This document shows positions 1 to 10,783 of a stretch of DNA of 64,000 bases, in pieces. The position numbers were made by a program, and so were the translations under genes. The notes under the pieces were generated by a model that saw nothing but the letters and a program-made list of their open reading frames with translations, had not been told where the DNA came from and did not search any database. The stretch lies in the NCBI RefSeq assembly GCF_001522545.3, contig NC_031781.1:11599487-11663486 (forward strand), read 5' to 3'. The first letter of the stretch is position 1. Every line of letters starts with the position of its first letter. Source of the stretch: Parus major (lineage: Eukaryota > Chordata > Aves > Passeriformes > Paridae).

Positions 1-1739
1 CCCCTGAACCAGGCTGGGGGCTCTTCTGTTTCTTGTACCCCCAACAGCTAAAAATAGCAGCTGGCTTCCTGGGAGAGTATGGGGAGCATGGCTGCTGGGC
101 CACAGGGTGGATGTGGTCCCGTGCACCACGGTGGTGCAGGCTGTGTGATACTGCCAAACTTCCTGCTCATGCCGGCTCTCCCTGGCCGCCCCAGCACCCC
201 AGTGCCTGCCGGGGTGGGCAGGATCCAACCCCTGGAGAGAGATAGCTTTGGAATGACACGATCACTCCCGCTGAGCGGGCAGCCAGAGAGCCATCGGGGA
301 TGTCGTGTCTTTCCAAAGCTCTTTCGGCGCCTCCGAGAGCCCTCCCCAAGCCGCTGCGCGGCCAGGGCCCACGTGGGCGGCCTGCGGGGACGCTCTGGGG
401 ATGTGGAGGATCCAGCCTGGACCCACCTTGAGTGGCAAGGTCCAGCAAGCCCCCCCGGCCGGGCAGGGGTCCTGGGCAGCTCCTGCACTGCAGACAGTCA
501 GCAGTTGGTCTGGTGTGAGCAGCGATTCTCAGATCACCTCTTGGCTGTGGTTGGTGCAGGGAGCACTCCACCATGTCACGGCTGGGGGACATGTTCTCAC
601 TCGTGCCCTGGGGCTGCAGATTATCACTGACTGTGGGCTGCAGCCTTGGGGCTCCAGGGCTGCCTGAGGAGCCCCAAAACGTGTAGTTGCGTTCCTGAAA
701 GACCCCGTGCTGCAGGATCTGCCCTCGCCCTGCTCCCCCCTCCCTTTTCCCCCAGGCACACAAGCCCTGGAGGAACCGGTTTGGGCCCTGCGGGCAGAGC
801 TCCCTCCTCCCCCCGCCACCCCCCTCCCTCGCCTCTACGGGGTGGGCAGGAAGGGCACAGTACAGAGGGAGGTCCCTAGCTCCCTGCTATGGTGGGGTTG
901 GGTGCTTCCTGCTCCCTACCAATCAGGTTTGGTACCACGGGGCTGGGGGTGTGCTGGGTCCTTGCCCTGTACCCAGTTCAGCAGCCACTGGCACACTTGT
1001 CTGGGAATTGGCCAGCACCGTGAGCCCATCTGTGCTTAAACCATTGCTGTGGAGCAGCTCAGCTCTGCAGATGTAATCACGACCACGATGACGTGATCTA
1101 ATCATTTCCACTTCCTTCTTCCTGGGGCTGATAAGCAGGACACTGCTCTTGTGCTGGAGAGGAGAGCAGCCCTCTGGGGCAGGCCTGGAGAGCATCACAC
1201 CCACAGCTGCTCATCGCTGTGCCCTGCAGAGCCCATACCAGGAGCACACGGTTGCTGCTGGTGTTCCTCAGCCATTATGTCACAGCCCAGCCAAGCCCTG
1301 GGGCTTGTGGAGGACAGGCTGGACTGGCCAGCCAGCGTCTGTCAGTGACACCATACCCACAGCTGTGGTCTGCCTCACACACTGCCGCCCATCCAAACCT
1401 CCCTTCCCACCACAGTTCAGGCTGCTGGACCTCCCAGGGACCCTTGTCCCCAACAACCCAGGGACCAGGTAGGCTGTGCTCTGGGGTGTGCCATGCCCAC
1501 AGCTGTGCTGTACTCCCTGCCCCGGGCAGCCCATTTCTGCCCAAACCGCACTGACCCCAGCATGGCCTCTGGCTCCTGCTTCCTGAGATTTTTAAATCTG
1601 GGCTCCCCAGTGTTGGAGAAGAGGGGACACCACTCCTACGCACCTCAGGATGACACCATGGCCCTGCTGGGGTGAGGCTGAGTAGAACTGAGACCTTCTC
1701 GAGCCATTCGGAGTGCCTGGTTGCAGCCCTATGGTCCTG
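1..1739. other. Upstream region; nothing recognised except mir-425
   Basis: GC-rich, non-repetitive sequence upstream of the DALRD3 promoter. The short open frames on both strands have low-complexity translations (rich in G, P, R, S, A) and match no family I recognise. In mammals NDUFAF3 lies near here in divergent orientation, but I see none of its coding sequence. The region probably holds the first intron or leader of the long DALRD3/miR-425 primary transcript; this is inferred from synteny. Confidence 0.5.
240..325 (+). ncRNA. MIR425: mir-425 microRNA precursor hairpin
   Basis: Positions 252-274 match the miR-425-5p sequence I know except for one base near the 3' end (CCCGCTGA where human has CCCGTTGA). 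The seed ATGACAC is intact. The other arm, about 293-313, carries ATCGGGGATGTCGTGTC, which resembles miR-425-3p. The arms pair well: AGCTTTGGAA (244-253) with TTCCAAAGCT (311-320), and GACACGA with TCGTGTC, around a loop near 275-290. In mammals the miR-191/miR-425 cluster lies in a 5' intron of a long DALRD3 transcript, on the DALRD3 strand. Here the hairpin is on the same strand, about 1.6 kb before the DALRD3 start, so a shared primary transcript is likely (inference). miR-191 would lie a few hundred bases upstream, outside the window. The call rests on both arms plus position. Confidence 0.95.
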
Positions 1740-1951
1740 ACCTAACACACCCATCATGGCGGCGCCCGCTGTCCGCCACACCCACCATGGTGTATCCGCG
1801 CCCGTCCCCCCAAGATGGCCGCCCTGCCCGGCCTACCCGCCCGCCACCAATATGGCCGCCCGGGAGCTCTGCGCGCAACATGGCGACTGTCGGGAGGGCG
1901 AGGCGGGACGTCACTTCCAGTGGCGGCGGCGGAAGCGGCGGCTGAGCTCCC
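1740..1951 (+). promoter_or_regulatory. DALRD3 CpG promoter with YY1-like motif array
   Basis: A dense GC-rich block just before the DALRD3 start contains four same-strand ATGGC-core motifs typical of YY1 sites: 1756-1763, 1812-1823 (AAGATGGCCGCC), 1849-1860 and 1877-1887. A CRE/ATF-like GACGTCAC at 1907-1914 abuts an ETS-like ACTTCC. No TATA box is visible. Each motif contains an ATG out of frame with DALRD3. The frame opened at 1756 runs across the true start to 2058, so productive transcription probably starts after about 1880. The factor assignments rest on motif resemblance only. Confidence 0.7.
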
Positions 1952-4900
1952 ATGGAGATGGGCGAGGGCCGCCCGGAGGTGGCGGCGACACTGCGGGCTC
2001 TGAACGAGGTCCTGGGGCGACCCGCCGCTCTCTGGGTGAAGGAGAGCGGTGCCCGTAACCTGCGCCACAGGGATTTCCTGGCGCCGCGGGCCGCGCTGAA
2101 CGCCTCCTTTCCCGGCGGGCAGGTAGGCCGCGGCGGCGTGGGCAGGCCTCGGTCTGGAGCGGAGATTTGCGGGAAGTGTTTGATTGGGACGGGAGTGGAG
2201 TTGTCCTTTGTACGTGCAGTCCGGACCTCTCCTCACCCTCCGCCCGCAGGTGCCCCCCGAGGCCGTGTCGGCGGTGCCGTCGCTGCGGGGCCCAGCAGTG
2301 CTGCCGCTGCGGGTTTGCCGGCAGACGCCGGCGGGGCTGGCGGTGCAGGTGCGGCGCCCTGAGGCCTTCCAGCGCCTGCTGGGGCCTCTGCCCGGCCCGG
2401 CCCCCCCCGCCGCGGGGCCGCGGACGGGTTGCGTGGTGCTGCACTGCCCGGCCCTGCGCAGCTCCGCTGCCCTGCGGCCCCGCCACCTCCGCTCCGTCCT
2501 GCTGGCCGATCACCTGGCCCAGCTGCTGCGCGCCCAGGGGTGAGTGCCACCGTCCCGACCTGCTCTCGGCCCCTCGCCACAGGGCCTGCTGCTCCCAGTG
2601 CCTGCCTTACTCTCTCTCGCAGGGTCGGTGTCCGCCTGGTCCCTGCCCTCAGCGAGGAGAGGAGCTGGGACGTCCTGCGACAGCTCCGCATCTGCTGGCC
2701 CTCCGCCTCTGGTAGCTTATCCCTCACTGACGCTGTCTCAGCCTTGAAGGCAGCGCTGGGCCGGTGCCCCTGTGCCTCAGCCTGTGATCGGGGGCCGGGC
2801 ACAGCCGAGGGTGTCATCTGTAAGGTGCACCTGAAGAGCTTCGTGGAGCAGCAGGGCTTGTTGGGTTACGACCCCAATCTAGATGTGCTGCTTGGTGAGC
2901 CTCACATGTACAACAGCTCTGGTGTGGCAGTGGGGGTAGAATGGGTGCAAATAGGCCTGTTTACTTTCAGTTGTGTCTTAACAAAAATAAGGCGGGGGGA
3001 TGTACACAAATGGCTTTCCCCTCTTGTTCCCCTTCAGTCAGGTTTGAGCCTGAGGCAGAGCCGATGGTGGGGGCGTGGAGAACCCCGTGGCTCACTGGTG
3101 TTCCTCCTTCTTTCAGTGACAGAGGGGACACTGCAGTCCTTGGCTGAGCTGCAGGAAGCTGTGCTGCAGTGTCCAGTGAGTGACCCCACGGCACTGCCTG
3201 CCTCCCACTTCCCAAGTGACCTTCCCTTCTGCCAGGCAATAGGATTGAGCTTCCTGTTGTGCTCTACTGCAGGCCAAAGGCCAGAGCAGTTGTTGCAGCA
3301 TTGTGCATGTGGTGAACTGTGAGGAGGAATTCCAGCAGCAGCAGCTGGATGTGCTCTGGAGGATTTTGGATCCAGGAGCTCACACAGCTTTGCAGGTGAG
3401 CAAGAGCAACCTCTTAACCTCCTCAGTGTGGGCCCCAACATTCACCCTTGGGTCATGACTAGGTTTAGAACAGGGCTGCATTTCACTCAGTTCCCAGCCT
3501 CAGCCTCTCTGTCTTTCAGAAACACCTTGTCTGTGGGCCAGTGAAGGTGACCAACCCCTCATCGCCCATTGGGGCAGACCAGTACTTCCAGTAAGTTGGT
3601 GTGCAAGGCACCTGCTGTTTTCTCTCTTCTAAGGCTCCCTGTGGGCCAGCTCAGCCCACAGTGGGTGGTTCTGTCCCTCTGTTTCTCCCAGGCTCCGAAA
3701 GCACCAGATGCATGAAGCCTCTGTGATAAAGTATGGGGAGCTTGCACAAGGTGAGAGTTTGCTCTGGGGCTCCATGCATAGATGCTGCTCCATCCCATCT
3801 TCATTGCTCCTGTTAGTCCACAGCCAGGGGTGGCTGCACCCCTGCAGGCTGCTCCTTCTCCCCTCCAGGATCAAGCCAGGTGCTGCCCTTGCTTTGGGAA
3901 GGCATCTAAACATCCAGGGCACTGGCACAGAGCAACTCCTTCCAATGGGAGCCAGGGCCAGTGGTGTAGTGGTCCACAACTACTACCTGGTCCTGGCAGG
4001 GGTGTCCTGCCTGGGTGCTGGGGGTATCAGTATATGGGAATGGAGCGAGCTGTTCGTGATAGCACCTACATTCTCCACAGATAAGGCCTGGACAGAGGTG
4101 ATTGATACCCTGACAGTGGCTGCCATCAGGTTTGAGATGCTGAGCACTGCTCACCGGAGTCAGGTAGGACAGCAGCTTGCACGGAGCCAGGGCTGGCAGG
4201 TTGTGGGAACAGCGGAGTGCATCTGTGCTGAGCAGCCTGGACTGTGACTTCTCCCTGCCCTCAGATCACCCTGGACCTGGAGAACAGCAGCATCTCCACA
4301 AAGGGAACAAAGAGCGGTGCCTTTGTGATGTACAACTGTGCCCGATTGGCCACACTCTTCAACACCTTCCAGCAGGCTGTGGAGCGGGGTGAGCACCAGC
4401 CCCACCTCCCTCCTCTGACAGCCACACCTGGAGCCACTGGGGCTTCTTTGGGCACAACAGTCTCCCTGCTTTCCAGGCACATACCCACCTCTGCCACCAG
4501 CATCTGAACTGAATTTCTCCTGCCTCCGAGAAGAGGTGGGTGCTGAGAGGAGGAATGGGGGCATCTTTGCACCCTCAGCTCTGGTGATGGATGCTATGGG
4601 CCCAGGAGGATCTGACACTGAGACACATGATCCCTTTACAGGGAGAATGGCTCCTGCTCTTCAACTATCTCCTCCCCTTCCCGGAAGTCCTGCAGCAGGC
4701 AGCACAGCTGCCCCCACCTTCCAAGGGGATCCGGATCACTGCCAACACAGAAACAGTAAGTACCATGTGCTATAGCATCTGTGGATGCTGCTCCAGCAGT
4801 CCCAACCCAGGGCAAAGCACCATGCCAGCAGGCGCTGCCCATCAGTGAGCAACACAGGGCCAGTGCTGATAGAATAGACTGCAATGCCCCTGTGGCATTC

Positions 4901-5351
4901 CTGCTGTGCTTGGGGTGGGTGAAGGTTCAAGACCAGCCAGAACTCACTGTGCCATGAGAATGTCTCTGCCTTGCAGGTGTGCAAGTTCCTGATCCAGCTT
5001 AGCATGGATTTCAGCTCTTATTACAACCGGGTGCACATCCTGGGGGTGAGTTAGGTGTCTCAGCCTGCAGTTTTGTGGCCCTGCAGTCCTTTTGGGGCTG
5101 CACTGCAGTTGGGGGGAAGCCATGTGGGGAATGGTGCCAGGAGTGTGATGGCCCCTTGTCCCATCCTCCAGGGGTGCACAGGCACCAATGGATGCAGGGC
5201 CAGCCCCAAGCTGCTGCCTTTCTCCCTGCAGGAGCCGTTCCCTCATCTCTTTGACCAGATGTTTGCCCGCCTCCAGCTGATGGGAGCAGTCAGGGATGTG
5301 TTCCACAGCGCATTGGCAACCCTGCACCTTCCTCCTCTCAGCCAGATCTGA
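1952..5351 (+). CDS. DALRD3: DALR anticodon-binding domain protein 3 (13 exons, complete)
   Basis: Coding exons: 1952-2122, 2250-2539, 2623-2894, 3117-3175, 3273-3395, 3520-3590, 3692-3750, 4081-4163, 4265-4388, 4477-4535, 4642-4755, 4977-5045 and 5232-5351. All junctions are GT-AG and phases agree, giving 537 aa (human about 543). Recognisable segments are RDFLAP near residue 40, GYDPNLD near 235, [34 protein letters not shown] and [16 protein letters not shown] in the C-terminal DALR domain, which resembles that of arginyl-tRNA synthetases. No synthetase catalytic core is present. The human protein binds METTL2 and recruits it to tRNA-Arg for m3C32 formation. The start was chosen because exon 1 aligns to the human N-terminus. 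The gene converges with WDR6. I see no AATAAA on this strand from 5352 to 7000, so the 3' UTR may enter WDR6's 3' UTR or use a variant signal (AATACA near 5789). Confidence 0.96.
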
Positions 5352-6427
5352 GCCATCCCTGAAGAGCTGTACTGTGCTGTAACAGTCACCTACATTTTGC
5401 ATGTAGGGGGAGAACGAGACACGTTCTCCTGGCAGGGCAAGGGGCTGCCCCAGTGGCAGGCAAGGCCAAATTCAGCCCCACACAGGCCCCTTCCTTCCCA
5501 TAGCCCATGGTCTTTGGAGTTAGGTCTGTGCTCTCTGCAGCTGTGTCCAGTGTGGGACATGGATATGTCTCTCCACATCCACACCAGCAGAAAAGGGCTC
5601 CTGGGGCACCCCAGGAGCTGTGCTGGGAGTACTGGGGAGGTGGCACTAGGGACCAGATGCCACAAAGCCAGACAGACACCAACTTCACTTCCTTCAAAAC
5701 TTTATTGAAGGGTGCTCCGTGCTGGCAGGGAGCTCCTGAGGCTCCAGGCCCCTCCTGGGCTCTGAGCCAGGCCCCAGCACTGGGGTCCAATACACTTGTT
5801 GCTGGACAAACACTCTGTGTGTCTGACCTCAGGGTTGTCTGTCTTTCCTTCAGTCTGACTGCCCTGGGTCCTGCTGCTGTGTAGGAACAGCCCACTTGGC
5901 CTGAGATGGGTGGCATTTGTGGTCAGCCCAGCCACCACTCATGCCACAGGGTGCTGCTGTGGAGGATCAGCATCCCTGTCCATTTCAGCACCATCCTGAG
6001 CACTGCAGGGTCAAGACTGTCACATAGGGCCCTGTGCCAGGACACACAAGGCTGCAGCCCACCATGTGTCACACCAGTGCCTGACCCTTGCTGGCCTCCT
6101 GCTGCTCTCAAGCTCCCAGGGCCAGCCCATGTCCTCAGTGCCCTCCCAAGCAAGGTTCTTTGAGACCAAGTCTGGAAAGCTGACATGGGTCCTTCATACC
6201 TTGGAGAGGAAGAACTGCTCTTGAGCAGTGGGGATCCACAACCCCACTTCTTTACTGCATGGGGAAGCCCCAGGCTTGTCCAGGAGGGATCATACCTGCC
6301 TTCTTCTCAGAGACCACTGGCCCTGAGCACCACAAATGTGGCATGTGCCACAGTGATGGGCAGAGCCCAAGTGCAAGATGCCCTCCAAATGCAGGCAGGG
6401 ATCTGGATGTGTCACACACCTGCCCCA
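5352..6427. other. Convergent 3' UTRs of DALRD3 (+) and WDR6 (-)
   Basis: This 1.08-kb stretch separates the two convergent stop codons. Open frames here have no recognisable family features. It should hold the DALRD3 3' UTR on the left and the WDR6 3' UTR on the right, with possible overlap between the transcripts. Confidence 0.7.
5701..5706 (-). terminator. WDR6 poly(A) signal AATAAA (minus strand)
   Basis: TTTATT on the plus strand reads AATAAA on the WDR6 strand, 722 bases beyond the WDR6 stop codon at 6428. I see no other exact AATAAA on that strand between the stop and this site. Cleavage is expected about 10-30 bases further left. Confidence 0.7.
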
Positions 6428-9400
6428 TTACTGAGAAGCCTCTTGTGGAGGAGGTTTGGAGGAGACTGTGCCACACAGCATCTCCAGGCCTTGCCCACAG
6501 AGCACACAGTAGTACCACAGCTCCCCCCCAGACTCCACCTCCCAGCAGTCCAGCTCAGCTAGGTCAGGCACATGGAAGAAGGTGGTGCTGAGGGGCACCA
6601 GCTCGCCTGGGCGCTGGTTCCACAGTGTCAGGCGCTGGTCCACTGAGGCAGAGAGCAGCAGATCTGGCCGCAGCACCCGGATCCCCGTCACATGAGCAGC
6701 ATGAGCACAAGGCCTAGACACCCGCTCCAGGACCTGCAGGCAGGTCCCTGCTATAGCCTCACCCCTGCCCAGGGCAACCTCCAGCAGGCAGACATGGATG
6801 GAGCCATCATCACTGCCGCTGGCCACCAGGTACCGTCCCTCAGGCGTCTCGTGGATGTGAAGGCTGTTCACGCCGCAGCTGTGGGCCATGACGGTGACCA
6901 GTGGGGCATCCAGGGCTGGGTAAACAGGCTTGGTCAGGAAAGCAATGCTCACCTTGGTTAGAGGGAGCAGAAGAGCTGCTAGACAGCAGCACTCACCCAA
7001 GAGCTGCATCTCTCCCTCTGCTTGGTGCAGGGCATCCACTGCATCCGTGATGGGGCCGGTGATGTCCCAAAAAGCAATGCTGCCATCAGTGGCTGCGCTG
7101 CACAGGAGGTGCCTCCTAGAATGGGGGGTGTAAGGGGATTCTCTGGCTGCATCCCTGAGGGTCCCACTGAGATCCGTGGAAGTGGCAGAACAGCCCCTAG
7201 GGATTAACTTCTCCCTTCCCTCTTCCTGCTGAGCTGCCATTTGTGACGCCTGTGACGACAGACATTTCTCCCCAGAGCCCATCAGCTACAGCCCAGCATT
7301 TGGGGCTCACCTTTCCCCTCCTGCCCATGTGTGCAGGAACGCCTCCACCTTCAGCACACAGCGCTGGTGGTGAAATGACTCTGCTACCAGCACCAACTTC
7401 CGAGCAGCCTCCAGCAGCCCAAAGAGCCTGCAATGGAGCAGAGGGCAGTTGGCTGTGGGAAAGTAGGAGCTTCTGGCACCACTGCCCCTTTTCCTACCAT
7501 GTGCTGTCTTATGCACAGCTCAGAGCAGGCCACATCCACAGCAGCAACGTCCTGTGTGGAGCCTGCTCTGCTGCCATCACCAGCTCCATTCTCCATCAGG
7601 CCCCGTGATGGCTTCTCACCGGACTGATCCATCACTGCAAGCAGCAGCCAGGAACTTCCAGGGTGTTGGGAGCTGCTTGGTGCTGGTCCCAGGCACAACC
7701 GACAGGGACATGTACCTGCAGCAAAGACACAACACTCACCAACACCTCTGTGGCTCCATGGAGGAGGGTGGCCCAGGAGAGCAGCCCTGAGCATTTCCCT
7801 AACACCAAATGCCCCTGGAGGCCCACAGGACACTGTACAGGAATCGCACATGAAGCCACGCTGGCCCTGTCTGCCTCAGCTGAACCTGCAGCTGCACAGA
7901 GCAGGTATTCCAGTGGAGGCCCATACAGTTCCCAACACCCTCCCACACTGTGATCACTACTAACCCTGCCTTTGGCAGTCCCTGAGCATCACCTCGTCTC
8001 TGGGTCCATCTTGATAAGCTTGTGCCTGTTCTTCTTCTGCTCCCAGTGCTTGTCCAGCCGGTGGGAGGCCACATGGATGACCTGGCAGGCCACAGCACTC
8101 TTAGATGCTGTGTCTCCAGTGCACAGCAGCCGGTAGCACTCAATCTGTGCACGGCCACCCGCAGTGAAGAGCAGGGCAGACAAGCCCTCATCACCAAAAC
8201 CCTCATCTCCAGGTCCTGTGGCGAATGCCAACGTCCTTACACTGGAAATATGGTCACTGATGCGAGCAAGGGGCACAGCTGCCCGCGAGTTCTCACTGAG
8301 CACCAGGACACAGGCCGTGGTGTCCTCACTGCCAGTGACAAACACATTAAAGGTGGCATGGCCGGGCACCTCCACAGCCCCCAGGCGCCGCACGCAGGTG
8401 ATCTCCCGCCCATGCAGGGATGCCAGCAGCACTTGCTGCTCGCACGGCTCAGCCTCACAGTGGTACAGCATCACATCCCCAGACTTGATAAAGGCGAACA
8501 TTTCGGCCAAGGGGCTGCTGCAATAGCTCCAGGAGCGGTGCCCACCCCCACAGGGGATGCAGTGGATGTTCTCGCCCATCCTGGTACTCCACACTACGAA
8601 GTTGTCAGCATGAAAGCCCAGCACAAGCAGGTCCCCATGTGAGGTGAAGCGCAGCTCCTCAATCCACTGCAGCCCTTTGCAAGGCCTGTGCTTCTGCAGG
8701 ACCTCCAGTTGATGGTCTCGCAAGCGGAGCTGGCGGTAGACACCATCCCGGCCAGTGCTGTAAATGTAGCCCCCGTGGATGGTCACTGAAGTAACTCCTG
8801 TCTTCCCGTGGAGTCCAAAGAGCACTGACAGTGGGGACTCAAGAGGAAAAGCCTCTTTGTGCAGTAAGCAAGAGGGCTCCAACTCATTGCTGGAGTCCTC
8901 AACAACCGGGTCACTGCCACCATTGACAATGCTGGTGCTTTCTGCAGCCCACTCCGAGGAGCTGTTGCAAGAGAAGAGGAGAAGGGAGCCCCGGCGGTCC
9001 CCGCAGACCAGGAGCCCTTCCTGGGGCAGAAAGGCAGCACAAGTGTGCCAGCGCTGCTTGCAGGGGGGCAGCAGGTACCGACCCATGAGCCGCACCCAGG
9101 GTGCCTGGCCTGGGCGGTGGGTGACGTCCAGCCAGAGCATCTCCCCGTCGGGCCCGGAGGCCAGAAGGGCAGCAGCGGTGTTGGGGGGCACTCCGGGACG
9201 GGGGGCCCAGCTCAGCCCGTGCACGGGCCCCTCGAACAACCTCAGCTCTGCGGCGGCCCCGGGGCGGCTCAAGGCGAAAAGGAGAAGGCGCCCGTCGCCG
9301 CCGGCCACGGCACACAGCGTCTCGTCCCATCCGACCAGCGGGGCGGCCGCCAGTACGGCGCGGGGCCCCCCGGCGGAGGGGTGCAGCACCGGCGTCCAGC

Positions 9401-10563
9401 GCCCCTGAGCCACCTCGAATGTGGCCAGCCCGCCCGCCTCGCCAAGCGCCAGGACCCGTCGCGGCCCCACCAGCAGCACAGCTCGCGGCCGCTCCGGGGC
9501 CCCCAGCGCCGCAACGCTGGGNNNNNNNNNNNNNNNNNNNNNNNNNNNNNNNNNNNNNNNNNNNNNNNNNNNNNNNNNNNNNNNNNNNNNNNNNNNNNNN
9601 NNNNNNNNNNNNNNNNNNNNNNNNNNNNNNNNNNNNNNNNNNNNNNNNNNNNNNNNNNNNNNNNNNNNNNNNNNNNNNNNNNNNNNNNNNNNNNNNNNNN
9701 NNNNNNNNNNNNNNNNNNNNNNNNNNNNNNNNNNNNNNNNNNNNNNNNNNNNNNNNNNNNNNNNNNNNNNNNNNNNNNNNNNNNNNNNNNNNNNNNNNNN
9801 NNNNNNNNNNNNNNNNNNNNNNNNNNNNNNNNNNNNNNNNNNNNNNNNNNNNNNNNNNNNNNNNNNNNNNNNNNNNNNNNNNNNNNNNNNNNNNNNNNNN
9901 NNNNNNNNNNNNNNNNNNNNNNNNNNNNNNNNNNNNNNNNNNNNNNNNNNNNNNNNNNNNNNNNNNNNNNNNNNNNNNNNNNNNNNNNNNNNNNNNNNNN
10001 NNNNNNNNNNNNNNNNNNNNNNNNNNNNNNNNNNNNNNNNNNNNNNNNNNNNNNNNNNNNNNNNNNNNNNNNNNNNNNNNNNNNNNNNNNNNNNNNNNNN
10101 NNNNNNNNNNNNNNNNNNNNNNNNNNNNNNNNNNNNNNNNNNNNNNNNNNNNNNNNNNNNNNNNNNNNNNNNNNNNNNNNNNNNNNNNNNNNNNNNNNNN
10201 NNNNNNNNNNNNNNNNNNNNNNNNNNNNNNNNNNNNCCCCTCCGCCGGGCAGCACCGCCAGCACTGCCAGCCAGCGCCCACCGAAGACCGCTACTCTCGC
10301 TGCCGGCCCGGGCCCCGGCTCGACCCGCAGCCCCTGCACGCTGGCCTCACGCAGCACGCTCCGCCGGTCCGCCGCCGCCGCTGGCCCGCTGCCGCTCAGC
10401 CGAAACGCCACCACCTCCGGGCCTGTACCTGCGGGACATCGCGTCAGCCGCCGCTGCTGGTCCCGCCGCCCGCCCCGTCCCGGTCCCAGCGCTCACCCGC
10501 CAGCAGCACGTTCCCCGCGAACTCCAGCGCTGTCACCGGCGCCACCAGCGCTTTCGACTCCAT
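6428..10563 (-). CDS. WDR6: WD repeat protein 6, tRNA 2'-O-methyltransferase cofactor (6 exons, gap in exon 2)
   Basis: Coding exons in transcript order: 10497-10563, 7993-10428 (containing the N gap 9522-10236), 7620-7715, 7311-7427, 6997-7115 and 6428-6915. About 869 residues are visible; the human protein has about 1121, so roughly 250 fall in the gap. WDR6-specific blocks include YLLPPCKQRWHTCAAFLP, VCGDRRGSLLLF, HGGYIYSTGRDGVYRQL, GFHADNFVVW, CGGGHRSW, LHGREITCVRRLG, SSHRLDKHWE, KMDPETRYMSL, CSAATDGSIAFWD, AHSCGVNSLH and HAAHVTG. The protein is a WD40 multi-propeller homologous to yeast Trm734. It partners FTSJ1 (Trm7) in 2'-O-methylation of tRNA position 34. Phases do not match across the N run, so the gap length is not exact or it hides an intron. 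The last junction is an 81-nt intron readable in frame. The exon 5 acceptor is tandem (start at 7115 or 7112), changing one residue. Confidence 0.95.
6916..6996 (-). other. 81-nt in-frame intron in WDR6
   Basis: On the minus strand this segment begins GTGAGT and ends TTTACCCAG. It is 27 codons long with no in-frame stop, so it can be misread as coding. Removing it leaves 33 residues between FW and AHSCG, against 34 in human WDR6. Keeping it would give 60. Splicing is therefore strongly favoured. Retention would add a hydrophobic insert rich in C, L and A. Confidence 0.85.
9522..10236. other. Assembly gap (715 N) inside WDR6 exon 2
   Basis: A run of N in very GC-rich coding sequence, within the large second coding exon of WDR6. 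The flanking codon frames are offset: codon starts on the right and left of the gap are not a multiple of three apart. The true length therefore differs from 715, or an intron lies inside. Confidence 0.99.
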
Positions 10564-10770
10564 CTTAGCCGCACCAACCCCGCCACGGCTCCCCCACAGC
10601 GCTCATTGGCCGAGTCGCACGTGCCACCGCCCCGCCCACTGCCCATTGGACAGCCCCCGTCACCCCGCCCCCAGAGCACGCGGAAGCTGCGCCCGTGCCT
10701 TCACGCTTTATTGGCGCGCGACGCGGCCCCGCCCCCCGCCCTGCGCGGGAAAAGGTCACGTGCGCACGGT
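10564..10770 (-). promoter_or_regulatory. WDR6 promoter / P4HTM 3' boundary with three CCAAT boxes
   Basis: Only 220 bases separate the P4HTM stop (10784) from the WDR6 start (10563). On the minus strand there are CCAAT boxes at 10605-10609, 10645-10649 and 10710-10714 in GC-rich, TATA-less sequence. A CACGTG E-box lies at 10757-10762. The most distal CCAAT overlaps the P4HTM poly(A) signal. The position just upstream of WDR6 supports a CCAAT/NF-Y-type housekeeping promoter; factor binding is inferred. Confidence 0.7.
10707..10712 (-). terminator. P4HTM poly(A) signal AATAAA, overlapping a CCAAT box
   Basis: TTTATT on the plus strand gives AATAAA on the P4HTM strand, 72 bases after the stop codon, so the 3' UTR would be unusually short. 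The minus-strand reading is CCAATAAAG: the signal shares three bases with a CCAAT box of the WDR6 promoter. Confidence 0.7.
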
Positions 10771-10783
10771 AGCATTCCCGGCA

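Noticed and set aside
45..110. Possible miR-191 hairpin just before miR-425 (CAACAGCTAAAAATAGCAGC resembles part of miR-191)
   Set aside because: The miR-191 seed (AACGGAA) is not present, the opposite arm does not fit, and the human spacing would put miR-191 left of the window.
48..1781. Open frames on both strands (up to 198 codons) upstream of DALRD3
   Set aside because: Translations are low-complexity and GC-driven, with no family motif or coherent exon structure. NDUFAF3, expected nearby by mammalian synteny, is not recognisable.
1756..2058. 100-codon frame starting in the promoter and overlapping DALRD3
   Set aside because: It is in a different frame from DALRD3, starts within YY1-like motifs, and resembles no protein; probably a shadow or at most an upstream reading frame.
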